Shown here one piece after another: positions 1 through 7,817 of a stretch of DNA of 32,925 bases (position 1 is its first letter; every line of letters begins with the position of its first letter). Source of the stretch: an uncultured Acetatifactor sp. GTDB taxonomy: Bacteria; Bacillota; Clostridia; Lachnospirales; Lachnospiraceae. Position numbers and translations under genes: made by a program. The stretch covers positions 1 to 32,925 of the forward strand of contig CAJTZD010000042.1 of assembly GCA_910584235.1 (NCBI GenBank). Direction: 5' to 3'. The notes under the pieces were generated by a model that worked only from the letters and a program-made list of their open reading frames with translations, had not been told where the DNA came from and made no database searches.

Positions 1-527
1 TTGGAAATACTGGTCAGCATCACGGCGATGATTTCTCCTTTATCGCTGCCTGCATCCGTAATGGATGTGGTCATTTCGATATAACCGTGTTCTCTGTCAT
101 AGTTATTGGTAACCTGCCCCTGAAAGCATTTGATCACTTCCTCGGAGATGATGGTCTTCCCCTCGCTGATCCCATAGGTGTCTTTCAGCACTTTCAGGCT
201 GGAATCTATGATCATGACCCGGCCCTCGTACAGATTCGATATCATTTCCAGCTCCGCATCAATCACGTCCCTCGACACGCTGCTGGTATAGCCCTGGGGC
301 TTGGTATTGAAGTAATTGTTGCTGATCAGATGATTTCCCACAATCATCAGCTGATTCTGAACGGTAGAAATGCGCTGCTGCACGGAACGCTCCTCATAAT
401 TTTCCAGGATTCCAAAGCGCATGATGATGCTGGGCACAAACCCGGCCACCAGCACCACCAAAAAAATGCGCTTCTGCAGACTGCGCAGTGAAAGAAATGC
501 TCTCAGCTCTCCGAATATCTTTGCCAT
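1..527 (-). CDS. Sensor histidine kinase, N-terminal part (cut by window edge)
   Basis: This is the first 175 codons of a membrane sensor kinase whose catalytic half lies outside the window. The start is the ATG at 527-525, preceded by AGGGAAGAGA. The protein opens MAKIFGELRAF, has one hydrophobic segment at about residues 17-35, and continues into an extracytoplasmic stretch of mixed alpha/beta character with phrases such as RVMIIDSSLKVLKDTYG and EMTTSITDAGSDKG. These resemble the Cache/PAS-like sensor folds of Firmicute kinases (family-level inference). No HAMP, DHp or ATPase motif is visible because of the truncation. The kinase call rests on the fold-like N-terminus and its place 49 bp downstream of an OmpR-type response regulator, the usual order of such pairs. 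The signal sensed is unknown. Confidence 0.8.
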   Translation of the reverse strand, partial: MAKIFGELRAFLSLRSLQKRIFLVVLVAGFVPSIIMRFGILENYEERSVQQRISTVQNQLMIVGNHLISNNYFNTKPQGYTSSVSRDVIDAELEMISNLYEGRVMIIDSSLKVLKDTYGISEGKTIISEEVIKCFQGQVTNNYDREHGYIEMTTSITDAGSDKGEIIAVMLTSIS

Positions 528-576
528 TCTCTTCCCTACTCCGGCTCTTTGCTCTGTCAAATTGCAGCGGGCCCGG

Positions 577-1275
577 CTAATTTCTGAAATAATACCCAAC
601 GCCCCACTTTGTGTACACATACTGCGGTTCGCTGGGATTGGGCTCTATCTTCTCCCGCAGTCTCCTCACATGTACGTCCACGGTGCGCACATCCCCTGGA
701 TAGTCCGCGCCCCAGACCAGCTGCAGAAGATTCTCCCGGCTGTACACCTTGTCCGGATTCGTCATCAGAAGCTCCAGCAACTCAAATTCCTTGGCCGTAA
801 GCCCGATTTCCTTTCCGGCGATAAAAGCTCTCCTGCCCTCGCAGTCTAAGCGCACGTCTCCGTGCTCCACAGTCTTAACAGGTGCAGTCTCTCCCATAAT
901 GCGCTTGGGCTCCATGCGCCGCATGATGGCCTTGATGCGGGCCTTTACCTCCAAAATATTGAAAGGCTTGGTGATATAATCGTCCGCGCCGTACTCCAGC
1001 CCAAGTATCTTATCCATATCCTCGCCCTTGGCCGTTAGCATAACAATAGGCACATTGGAGAATTCGCGGATCTGCTGGCACACTTCAAAACCGGTCAGCT
1101 TTGGCAGCATTACGTCCAGCAGGATGATGTCGTACTGATTGGCCCGGGCGTACTCCAAGGCTTCCTCCCCGTCGTAAGCACAGTCCACCTGCATATCGTC
1201 CTGCTCCAGGCTGAACCGGATTCCTTTCACGATCAGCTTCTCATCGTCCACTACCAAAGCTCTCTTCCTTGCCAT
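577..1275 (-). CDS. OmpR/PhoB-family response regulator
   Basis: A 232-residue two-domain response regulator, the usual length for this family. The receiver domain (about 1-120) has the acidic pocket D10-D11, phospho-acceptor D54 in LLDVMLP, T81 and the conserved K103 in TKPF. The C-terminal winged helix (about 135-230) has the family phrases LTAKEFELLELLM and VDVHVRRLREKIE. It should be phosphorylated by the kinase encoded just downstream and bind DNA as a dimer. It sits 29 bp after the comEA-like gene and probably shares its promoter at 2023-2051. It resembles WalR and PhoP at this level, but the neighbours typical of walRK (yycH, yycI, an HtrA protease) are not seen, so no specific name is given. 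Confidence 0.95.
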   Translation of the reverse strand: MARKRALVVDDEKLIVKGIRFSLEQDDMQVDCAYDGEEALEYARANQYDIILLDVMLPKLTGFEVCQQIREFSNVPIVMLTAKGEDMDKILGLEYGADDYITKPFNILEVKARIKAIMRRMEPKRIMGETAPVKTVEHGDVRLDCEGRRAFIAGKEIGLTAKEFELLELLMTNPDKVYSRENLLQLVWGADYPGDVRTVDVHVRRLREKIEPNPSEPQYVYTKWGVGYYFRN

Positions 1276-1304
1276 GTCTACCCCTCGCTGTTTTTATTCT
1301 GCTT

Positions 1305-1970
1305 CTATTTCACTGTTATCTTGTCCCGAATCTTCTCATATGCCGCTGTCTTGATACCGGGTACTTTCATGATATCCTCGCAGCTTTCAAAGCTGCCGTT
1401 CGCCTCACGGTAAGAAATAATGTCCCGGGCCCTGCTCTCTCCGATTCCCGGCAGGGTACACAGCTGTGCCGCGTCCGCGGTGTTGATATTCACCAGCCCC
1501 GAAGCCGCCTGGGACTGTGCCGCGCTTTCTTCTGCGGCTTCGCCCTCTCTGGGGAAATAGACTTTCTGCCCGTCGCTCACCCAATCCGCCAAATTCACGG
1601 CCTCCCGGCCGGCATCCGCCGCAAAACCGCCTGCCGCTTTCAGCGCATCCTCCACCCGGCTTCCCTGCGGAATCTCCACCACGCCGGGGTTTGTCACTGC
1701 ACCGCAGACATAGACACGAATGACAGTCTCCTGTTCCGGAACCTTGGATTCTCCCTCGGTTCGGGACGAGCCCCCGCCTCCTGCGCCTCCCCCGGCAGCG
1801 GCCTCTCCCGCCCCGCCGTAAGTATCTGACGTTATTTCGTCCGAAAGATCCGCTGTCTCCTGGCTCTCTGCCCCTATCACAATGGCAGTGCCGTTCCCAC
1901 CGCAGCCACAACACAACAACACGCATGCCATTATCAGGCATACGTTTCTAAACTTCCATTTTTTCATCAT
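1305..1970 (-). CDS. comEA: ComEA-like helix-hairpin-helix DNA-binding protein (SLBB + HhH)
   Basis: A 221-residue exported protein. Residues 1-22 form a signal segment ending in a cysteine cluster (LLCCGCGG), so it is probably a lipoprotein, although the lipobox is not canonical. A Gly/Ser-rich linker follows (about 50-75), then an SLBB-like domain (about 82-140: VIRVYVCGAVTNPGVVEIP). The C-terminal pair of helix-hairpin-helix motifs (about 158-221) contains VNINTADAAQLCTLPGIGE and IMKVPGIKTAAYEKIRDKI. This is the standard ComEA layout: a surface receptor that binds double-stranded DNA during transformation. No comEB or comEC lies beside it. Instead it heads an operon with a response regulator and a sensor kinase. 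The SLBB + HhH layout is strong evidence for the family; a competence role here is inferred. Confidence 0.88.
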   Translation of the reverse strand: MMKKWKFRNVCLIMACVLLCCGCGGNGTAIVIGAESQETADLSDEITSDTYGGAGEAAAGGGAGGGGSSRTEGESKVPEQETVIRVYVCGAVTNPGVVEIPQGSRVEDALKAAGGFAADAGREAVNLADWVSDGQKVYFPREGEAAEESAAQSQAASGLVNINTADAAQLCTLPGIGESRARDIISYREANGSFESCEDIMKVPGIKTAAYEKIRDKITVK

Positions 1971-2022
1971 AGTCCCTTTCCTTTCCTCGAAAAGGGATTG
2001 CCTCTCTATGCTGACTCTTTTT

Positions 2023-2051
2023 ATTGTACTGGAAAGCTGAGATTTTTACAA
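2023..2051 (-). promoter_or_regulatory. Sigma-A-type promoter of the comEA / two-component operon
   Basis: On the minus strand TTGTAA (2051-2046) and TACAAT (2028-2023) are separated by exactly 17 bp. The predicted start of transcription falls near 2016, about 45 bp before the comEA ATG, which has an AAAGGGA ribosome binding site. No other good promoter is seen before the response regulator, so the three genes are probably one transcript. Confidence 0.6.
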
Positions 2052-2209
2052 GTGCCTTTCGGAAATTATCTTCCTATCTTTTTTTGTTCCGCCGCCCATG
2101 CATGCTCCGGTTCCATGGAACGATTGAATCCCTGATATTCCCCTGCCATCAGCCACAGGAAGTAGGCGGAACAGGCCGGCATTAACATATGTAGGGCGGC
2201 CCTGCGCCC

Positions 2210-2641
2210 TTATTTCCATTTGAAAATAACAATACCTGCCACAGCCACAGCCATGCCGATGGCCTTGCGCCACTCCCAGGGCTGCTTCTCCACGCCAAAC
2301 CATCCGAACAGTTCGATCACATAAGCCACTGCCAGCTGCGCCACCACGATCAGCATCACCGCCCTGGCAGGCCCCAGCATATCCATGCTTTTGATGACGG
2401 TATACGTGATAAAGGCGCCGATTGCGCCGCCTAACAGCATGTATTTGGGTTCCACCCGGAACACTTCCAGAAGATTGCTCCTGTCCGTGCAGACCCATGC
2501 CCCCAGGCACACCGCCAGTGCCGACAGCTGCACAAAGGCGCTGGCCGTCCAGATGCTGGAGGACTTGGTCACCTGTGTGTTGAACACGCCCTGTACGCTC
2601 ATCAGCGCACCTGAAATCAATGCAATAAAAAATCCAATCAT
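2210..2641 (-). CDS. YdcZ-type DMT family transporter (DUF606)
   Basis: A 143-residue integral membrane protein with four to five hydrophobic segments. It starts MIGFFIALISGALMSVQGVFNTQVTK, a typical opening for the DMT_YdcZ (DUF606) family of small drug/metabolite transporters, and ends with VAVAGIVIFKWK. Family members are about 140-150 residues, so it is complete. The chosen ATG at 2641 has AAGAGGTGG seven bases upstream and matches the family N-terminus. An in-frame ATG ten codons earlier (2671) also has a GGAGG nearby but lies inside a hairpin. The substrate is unknown. It lies between an orphan binding protein gene upstream and the comEA operon downstream and is not obviously tied to either. 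Confidence 0.88.
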   Translation of the reverse strand: MIGFFIALISGALMSVQGVFNTQVTKSSSIWTASAFVQLSALAVCLGAWVCTDRSNLLEVFRVEPKYMLLGGAIGAFITYTVIKSMDMLGPARAVMLIVVAQLAVAYVIELFGWFGVEKQPWEWRKAIGMAVAVAGIVIFKWK

Positions 2642-2669
2642 AGATTCCACCTCTTTCTCAGCTTCCGTC

Positions 2670-2738
2670 ATGCCGCCTCCGGCATCATGACACCTCCGGT
2701 GTCAGTACCGTTCTCAGCGGGCTACGCTCAATGCTGAG
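2670..2738 (-). repeat. Three consecutive short hairpins ahead of the YdcZ-type gene
   Basis: Three perfect 6-bp stems lie in a row: CTCAGC/GCTGAG (2713-2718 with 2733-2738), GACACC/GGTGTC with a 3-nt loop (2689-2703), and ATGCCG/CGGCAT with a 4-nt loop (2670-2685). The last two hold GGAGG-like sequences in or beside their loops, just upstream of the gene start. They may be a structured leader. They do not show the ACGR loops of the guanidine-II (mini-ykkC) riboswitch, although small DMT transporters are sometimes controlled by guanidine riboswitches. Confidence 0.4.
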
Positions 2739-2790
2739 TTTTAGTATCCCCTATGATTGGAAATCATATGCATCTTATCTGTCATTACCG

Positions 2791-4185
2791 CTAGGCGTCG
2801 ATCTGCAGCTGAATCTGGTTCGCCAGCTCCTGCACCAGAGTGGTCACGTCAGCCCCATTCCAGACCTTTGAGAACAGACTCTCCAGCTGCACCCAGAAAT
2901 TCCCTGTCTGCATCATCTTTGGCAGCGGAATGCTGTCCGCATAGGCCTGCTTGAATACCCGCAGCACCGCATCGTCCTCATCCGCCCCCAGCTTCGCCGG
3001 CACCTTTCCTGTCCTGTCATACAGTGTCTCGGCACACTCGTCCACCAGATAGGCCGCAAAACGGTTAGCCAGTTCCTCGTTTTCGGAATAACTGTTCACC
3101 GCCACCGCAGTGGTGACGGACATGGTGCGGCTCTTTAGTTCGGCATTTACCTGCGGCAGCGGCGCCGCGCAATAGGCAAAGCCCATCTCTCCGTCGGCCT
3201 GTGCCTGCGCCAGCCTTGCCGCCACATCCGAGGTGGCAATGGTAAACACAATCCGGCCCTGACAGAAATCTTCTATCACCGTTTCGTAGTCCATGCTGTC
3301 CGATTCCATGGAAAAGAACTGGTTCAGCGCCTTATAGACCTCCAGACACTGGATGGTCTCGGGATTGTTGATATGGATCTGCGATGCATCGTCTCCCGCA
3401 TCGCCGCCCACCACCATATAGTTCCCCACAATCCAGTAATTGTAAAATATATCCGACACATCCCACTCCATGATGCCCGTAACCCCCTCGGGAACGTCAA
3501 AGGTATCCGCTATCTGCAGGATATCGTCCACGGTATGGGGAATGGCGTTTTGAAAATATTGTTCCGTCTTCTGTGCCAGCTGTTCCGGGTCCACTGCAAT
3601 CCCTGCTGAATCCTCTTGCGGATTGTCCTGTGCCTGGCCCGCCTCCAGAAGCTCCTTGTTTGCGATCTGGGAGGCCCATTCCCGCAGATAAGTCTCATTG
3701 CAGATCAGCGCGCTGGTCTCAAAGCAAAGAGGATAGGCCACCCGCATCCCCTGGTAGGATACCGCCGAAAGAGCCGCAGGCGGAAAATTCGCCTCGTTGC
3801 AGATTCCCGCCACATCCTGGATCTGTGTGGCCAGTCCGGCCAGATACGCTTTCTCCAGCGAATCATGCCCGACAAGATATACGTCCGGCACCTGGGCGGA
3901 GTCGGCGCAGGCTCTGCTAATAGCTTCCAGGTATTCGCTCTCGGAAGTCAGTACCGGAATCACGCGCACCCCCTCTCTCTCCCCGAAAGACACGGCTGCG
4001 CTATTGATGAAATTCGTCATATTGTCGTCGGAATACCAGAAATAAATTGTCTCTTTTTCCGTTTTCCATGTGAGGGAAGCGTCCGTCTCCTCCGTATCGC
4101 CTGTGACAAAGGTACTCCCATATAAAACAGCGGCAGCCATGACCAGCACAGCCGCCACCGCAATCAGTCTTTTTTTCAGATGCAT
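2791..4185 (-). CDS. Extracellular solute-binding protein (family 1, sugar type), orphan
   Basis: A 464-residue exported binding protein of the maltose/multiple-sugar class. A basic N-terminus (MHLKKRL) and hydrophobic stretch (about 8-24) form a signal peptide or anchor with no lipobox cysteine. The mature part shows family traits: an early beta strand TIYFWYSDD, a central PLCFETSALICNETYLREW-like hinge region, and a late TAVAVNSYSENEELANRFAAYLV helix. An Ala/Gln/Asp-rich insert occurs around residues 165-190. The start has AGGAG six bases upstream. It begins 37 bp after the argD stop, so it is probably co-transcribed with the arginine genes, yet no permease or ATPase lies nearby. The ligand is unknown. 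It may serve a remote importer or act as a sensor component. Confidence 0.85.
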   Translation of the reverse strand: MHLKKRLIAVAAVLVMAAAVLYGSTFVTGDTEETDASLTWKTEKETIYFWYSDDNMTNFINSAAVSFGEREGVRVIPVLTSESEYLEAISRACADSAQVPDVYLVGHDSLEKAYLAGLATQIQDVAGICNEANFPPAALSAVSYQGMRVAYPLCFETSALICNETYLREWASQIANKELLEAGQAQDNPQEDSAGIAVDPEQLAQKTEQYFQNAIPHTVDDILQIADTFDVPEGVTGIMEWDVSDIFYNYWIVGNYMVVGGDAGDDASQIHINNPETIQCLEVYKALNQFFSMESDSMDYETVIEDFCQGRIVFTIATSDVAARLAQAQADGEMGFAYCAAPLPQVNAELKSRTMSVTTAVAVNSYSENEELANRFAAYLVDECAETLYDRTGKVPAKLGADEDDAVLRVFKQAYADSIPLPKMMQTGNFWVQLESLFSKVWNGADVTTLVQELANQIQLQIDA

Positions 4186-4222
4186 ACCAAACTCCTATCT
4201 CTCTGCATCCGCACCCGCTTTC

Positions 4223-5425
4223 CTATTCCGTCTCCTGCGGCTCGATGCAGCTCTCCAATATATCAAGCATCTCGTCAATATTTTCTTTTGAAATAATAAG
4301 AGGCGGCACAAAGCGGATGATGTCAGAACCCGCGTTGATCAAAAGCAAACCGTTCTCAATAGCGCGCTCGATCACATCCCTCACCGGACGATTAAAGACC
4401 AGACCCTGCATCAGCCCCGTTCCCCGTCTCTGTGTGATGCAGTCGTATCTGTCTTTTAGTTCTTCCAGACGCTGTTCCAAATAGGGCGCCACTTCTCTTA
4501 CATTATCTATTATATGGTTCTCCTCAAATAAATCAAGCACTTTTTCCACTGCCGCGCAGGCCAGCGGATTGCCGCCGTAGGTAGTCCCGTGGTCTCCGGC
4601 TTCCAGGGAGTTCTGCGCCACCTTTTCTGTCATCAAAAACGCCCCCACGGGCACCCCGCAGCCCAGGGCCTTGGCCGTGGTCATGATGTCGGGCTTTACG
4701 CCGTACTTCTGCCAGGCGAACATGTACCCTGTCCTGCCCATTCCGCACTGGATTTCGTCCAGTATCAGCAGGATGTCCCTTTCCTCGCAGAGGGCTTTCA
4801 CGTCTTTCAGGAATTCCTCCGTCGCCGGTACAAGGCCTCCCTCTCCCTGTACGGTTTCCAGAATTATCGCACATGTTTTATCGTTTACCAGTTTCTCTAC
4901 GCTTTCCAGGTTATTCATCTTGGCAAATCTGATATTCCCGATCATGGGCTCAAAGGGCTCCCGGTACTTTGGATTGCCTGTGACGGACAGGGCGCCGAAA
5001 GTCCTGCCGTGGAAAGAATGCTCCATGGCGATGATCTCATGATCCGTGGTGCCGTCCTTTTTGTAGGCATATTTGCGGGCGGCCTTGATGGCGCCCTCTA
5101 TGGCCTCCGCTCCGGAATTGGTGAAGAACACCCGGTCCAGGCCGCTGGCTTCCCGCAGCTTCTTTGCCGCCCGGATGGCAGGCATGTTGTAGTAATAGTT
5201 CGAGGTATGGATCACTTTGTCGATCTGAGCCTTTAAGGCATCATTGTACTCCTTGTTGCCGTACCCCAGCGCGAACACTGCGATGCCGGACACGAAGTCC
5301 AGGTACTTTATGCCGTCGGTGTCATACAGATAGACACCCTTTCCTTTCTCAAGGATGATCTGGTAGCGGTTATAGGTGTGGAGCAGGGACTGCTCCGCCT
5401 CTTCTATATACTCCTGCATGCTCAT
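4223..5425 (-). CDS. argD: Acetylornithine aminotransferase
   Basis: Converts N-acetylglutamate semialdehyde to N-acetylornithine using PLP and glutamate in the cytoplasm. The 400-residue product is full length for class III aminotransferases. Visible features are TNSGAEAIEGAIKAARKY (cofactor phosphate region), EHSFHGRTFGALSVTGN, LLILDEIQCGMGRTG with the PLP-pyridine Asp, and the Schiff-base lysine in MTTAKALGCGVPVGAF (K252 from this start). I chose the ATG at 5425 because GGAGGAG lies nine bases before it. The ATG six codons upstream (5443) overlaps that ribosome binding site and has none of its own. It follows argB after about 185 bp and precedes the orphan binding protein. The LysW-linked or succinyl variants of the family are less likely beside argJ and argB. 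Confidence 0.96.
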   Translation of the reverse strand: MSMQEYIEEAEQSLLHTYNRYQIILEKGKGVYLYDTDGIKYLDFVSGIAVFALGYGNKEYNDALKAQIDKVIHTSNYYYNMPAIRAAKKLREASGLDRVFFTNSGAEAIEGAIKAARKYAYKKDGTTDHEIIAMEHSFHGRTFGALSVTGNPKYREPFEPMIGNIRFAKMNNLESVEKLVNDKTCAIILETVQGEGGLVPATEEFLKDVKALCEERDILLILDEIQCGMGRTGYMFAWQKYGVKPDIMTTAKALGCGVPVGAFLMTEKVAQNSLEAGDHGTTYGGNPLACAAVEKVLDLFEENHIIDNVREVAPYLEQRLEELKDRYDCITQRRGTGLMQGLVFNRPVRDVIERAIENGLLLINAGSDIIRFVPPLIISKENIDEMLDILESCIEPQETE

Positions 5426-5610
5426 GTCTCTTTTCTCCTCCATTTATACTGACTGTCACTCCCGCTCTCTTTCCTGATGCTCCCGCAAAGCGGATATCTT
5501 TTACTTATACACATGTCTCATATCTCCGGGTAAACGCTGCCTTGGGTTCGCCCCCGGTGCCTGAGCCTGATCCGGTTCTGCTTCCCCGCAGGCTGCCCTG
5601 CCCCGGACTA

Positions 5611-6501
5611 TTATATTTGCTCCGCTTCCTCATCGTCTATGATGGCGGTGCCGATGCCTTGCTTGGTAAAGATTTCCAGCAGCAGGCAGTGGGGAATCCT
5701 GCCGTCCAGGATATGGACGCGGCTCACGCCGCCGTGCACGGCGGAAGTGCAGTTGTTGAGCTTGGGCAGCATGCCGCCGCCGATGAAGCCGCCGGATATG
5801 AGTTCATCCGCCTGGGAAGCCGTAATCCGGGAGATAAAGCCCTCCCTGGCTTCGTAATTCTTGTAGATTCCCTCAACGTCCGTAAGAAATGCCAGCTTCT
5901 CCGCTTTCACAGCCTTTGCGATGGCGCAGGCCGCATCGTCCGCATTGATATTGTAGGTCCGGAATTGTTCGTCCAGGCCGATGGGAGCAACGATAGGCAG
6001 AAAATCTTTTTCCAGTAAATCGTATAGCACTTTGGGGTTTACATTGGTGATCTCCCCCACGAAGCCGATGTCCTGGCCGTCGGCATACTTTTTCTCCACC
6101 TGCAGGAGGCCTCCGTCCTTGCCGCTGACGCCCACTGCTTTCACGCCAAGCTCCTGAACCATGGTGACAAGATCCTTGTTCACCTTGTTCAGGACCATCT
6201 CCGCAATTTCCACTGTCTCCTCGTCCGTGACCCGCAGGCCGTTTACAAAGTTGGATTCCTTTCCTACCTTTCCCACCCAGCGGCTGATTTCCTTGCCGCC
6301 TCCGTGGACGATGATTGGCTTGAAGCCCACCAGCTTAAGGAGGGTTACGTCCTTGATGACGTTTTTCTGCAGTTCCTCATTGCTCATGGCGCTGCCGCCG
6401 TATTTCACTACAATGATCTTGCGGTTGAACCGCTGGATATAGGGCAGGGCCTCGATAAGGACCTCCGCTTTCTGCAGCACCTTTTCCATGTCCTTTTCCA
6501 T
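5611..6501 (-). CDS. argB: Acetylglutamate kinase
   Basis: Phosphorylates N-acetylglutamate, the second step of arginine synthesis. The 296-residue product has the amino-acid-kinase signatures IIVVKYGGSAMS (about 29-40), KPIIVHGGGKEISRW (about 61-75), YNINADDAACAIAKAVKAEKLAFLTDVEGIYKN, and GGMLPKLNNCTSAVHGGVSRVHILDGR near the C-terminus. An N-terminal extension (MEKDMEKVLQKAEVLIEALPY) of the kind found in arginine-sensitive hexameric kinases is present, so feedback inhibition by arginine is likely (family knowledge). The ATG at 6501 was preferred to 6531 because AAAGGAAG precedes it by eight bases. It is 63 bp downstream of argJ and in the same transcript. Confidence 0.97.
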   Translation of the reverse strand: MEKDMEKVLQKAEVLIEALPYIQRFNRKIIVVKYGGSAMSNEELQKNVIKDVTLLKLVGFKPIIVHGGGKEISRWVGKVGKESNFVNGLRVTDEETVEIAEMVLNKVNKDLVTMVQELGVKAVGVSGKDGGLLQVEKKYADGQDIGFVGEITNVNPKVLYDLLEKDFLPIVAPIGLDEQFRTYNINADDAACAIAKAVKAEKLAFLTDVEGIYKNYEAREGFISRITASQADELISGGFIGGGMLPKLNNCTSAVHGGVSRVHILDGRIPHCLLLEIFTKQGIGTAIIDDEEAEQI

Positions 6502-6564
6502 GGTATTTGCTTCCTTTCTGATTGTTGCCATTTCTTAAATCAATTATTACATTTCCAGTGATGG

Positions 6565-7788
6565 TCAGCTTCTGTAATCCGCATTGATTTTTACATAGTC
6601 ATAGCTTAAGTCGCAGCCCCAGGCCGCGGCTTCTTCCACTCCCATGTGCATGTCTACCAGAACTGTGACCTCCGGGGCAGACAGAATCTTCGTTGCCTCC
6701 TCTTCGCTGTATGCACAGGCTACGCCGTTTCCATAGATATGGATCCGGCCGCTCCCACTCTGGAAATAGAGATCAACGTTGTCCGGGTCAAACTGCGCCC
6801 CGGAATATCCAAGGGCACAGAGAATCCTGCCCCAGTTGGCGTCATGGCCGAAGATGGCCGCCTTGGTCAGGGAAGAGCAGATGACGGATTTCGCCAAGGT
6901 TCTGGCATCCTCTTTGGTGGCTGCGCCAATCACTTTCGTCTCGAACAGAGCCGTGGCTCCCTCCCCGTCTCCCGCCATCTTTTTTGCCAGATAAGTAGTG
7001 ACAAAATGCAGGGCTTCGCAGAAGATATTGTAGTCATCCCCCTGGCCGGTAATTTCCTCATTGCCCGCAAGGCCGTTGGCCAAAATCAGCAGGGTGTCGT
7101 TGGTGCTGGTGTCGCCGTCCACGGATATCATATTGAAAGAATCCACCACATCGGCCCGCAGGGCTTTCTGCAGCATCTCCTTTGAGATACGCGCGTCCGT
7201 AGTGAGGAATCCCAGCATGGTGCACATATTGGGATGAATCATGCCGGAGCCCTTGCACATGCCGCCCAGAGTCACTTTTTTGCCGCCCAGCTCGAATTCC
7301 ACGGCAATCTGCTTGGGCACGGTGTCCGTGGTCATGATGGCCCTCGCCGCGTCCAGACCGGCCTGCAGTCCCTCCGCTTTTGTCTTAGCCAGCTTTCGGA
7401 TGCCCTCCTTTAACCTGTCCAGGGGCAGCTGCATGCCGATGACGCCGGTGGAAGCCACCAGCACACTGTCCCCCGGAATCCCCAGCATTTCCCCCGCGCA
7501 GCGGGCCTCCTCCCAGCAGCAGTCCATTCCCTGCTTTCCGGTACAGGCGTTTGCGATGCCGGAATTGACTACAATTGCCTGAGCATATGGGAATTCCTCC
7601 ACAATCTTCTTATCCCAGACAACCGGAGCCGCCTTTACCACGTTTGTAGTGAAAGTCCCTGCCGCCACGCAGGGGACGGTGCTGTAGATCAGAGCCATGT
7701 CCTTTCGATTCTGATATTTAACGGCGGCCTCCGCGCCTGCCGCCTGAAATCCTTTCGCTGCGGCTACGCCGCCCTCGATCTGCTTCAT
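6565..7788 (-). CDS. argJ: Glutamate N-acetyltransferase / ornithine acetyltransferase
   Basis: Moves the acetyl group from N-acetylornithine back to glutamate. Bifunctional members also use acetyl-CoA. The 407-residue precursor self-cleaves into two chains before the catalytic threonine, here T190 in KGSGMIHPNMCTMLGF. The residue before it is Cys, where most family members have Ala. Other family signs are the N-terminal GGVAAAKGF, VNSGIANACTG, VASTGVIGMQLP and the C-terminal CDLSYDYVKINADYRS. The ribosome binding site GGAGGAG lies seven bases before the ATG. The gene begins only 29 bp after an AAA ATPase gene with no promoter or ARG box between, so its expression seems to depend on transcripts from upstream. 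Full length and intact. Confidence 0.96.
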   Translation of the reverse strand: MKQIEGGVAAAKGFQAAGAEAAVKYQNRKDMALIYSTVPCVAAGTFTTNVVKAAPVVWDKKIVEEFPYAQAIVVNSGIANACTGKQGMDCCWEEARCAGEMLGIPGDSVLVASTGVIGMQLPLDRLKEGIRKLAKTKAEGLQAGLDAARAIMTTDTVPKQIAVEFELGGKKVTLGGMCKGSGMIHPNMCTMLGFLTTDARISKEMLQKALRADVVDSFNMISVDGDTSTNDTLLILANGLAGNEEITGQGDDYNIFCEALHFVTTYLAKKMAGDGEGATALFETKVIGAATKEDARTLAKSVICSSLTKAAIFGHDANWGRILCALGYSGAQFDPDNVDLYFQSGSGRIHIYGNGVACAYSEEEATKILSAPEVTVLVDMHMGVEEAAAWGCDLSYDYVKINADYRS

Positions 7789-7817
7789 ATATCTGCTCCT
7801 CCGCTGTTTTTCTGATT

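Noticed and set aside
2066..2188. A 40-codon minus-strand frame (starts MLMPACSAYFLWLMAG) in the same frame as, and after, the YdcZ-type gene stop
   Set aside because: No ribosome binding site, no recognised family, and the upstream gene is already full length. It overlaps the comEA promoter. A real small protein or readthrough tail cannot be excluded.
2670..2703. Two adjacent hairpins resembling a guanidine-II (mini-ykkC) riboswitch before a small DMT transporter
   Set aside because: Both loops lack the required ACGR sequence.
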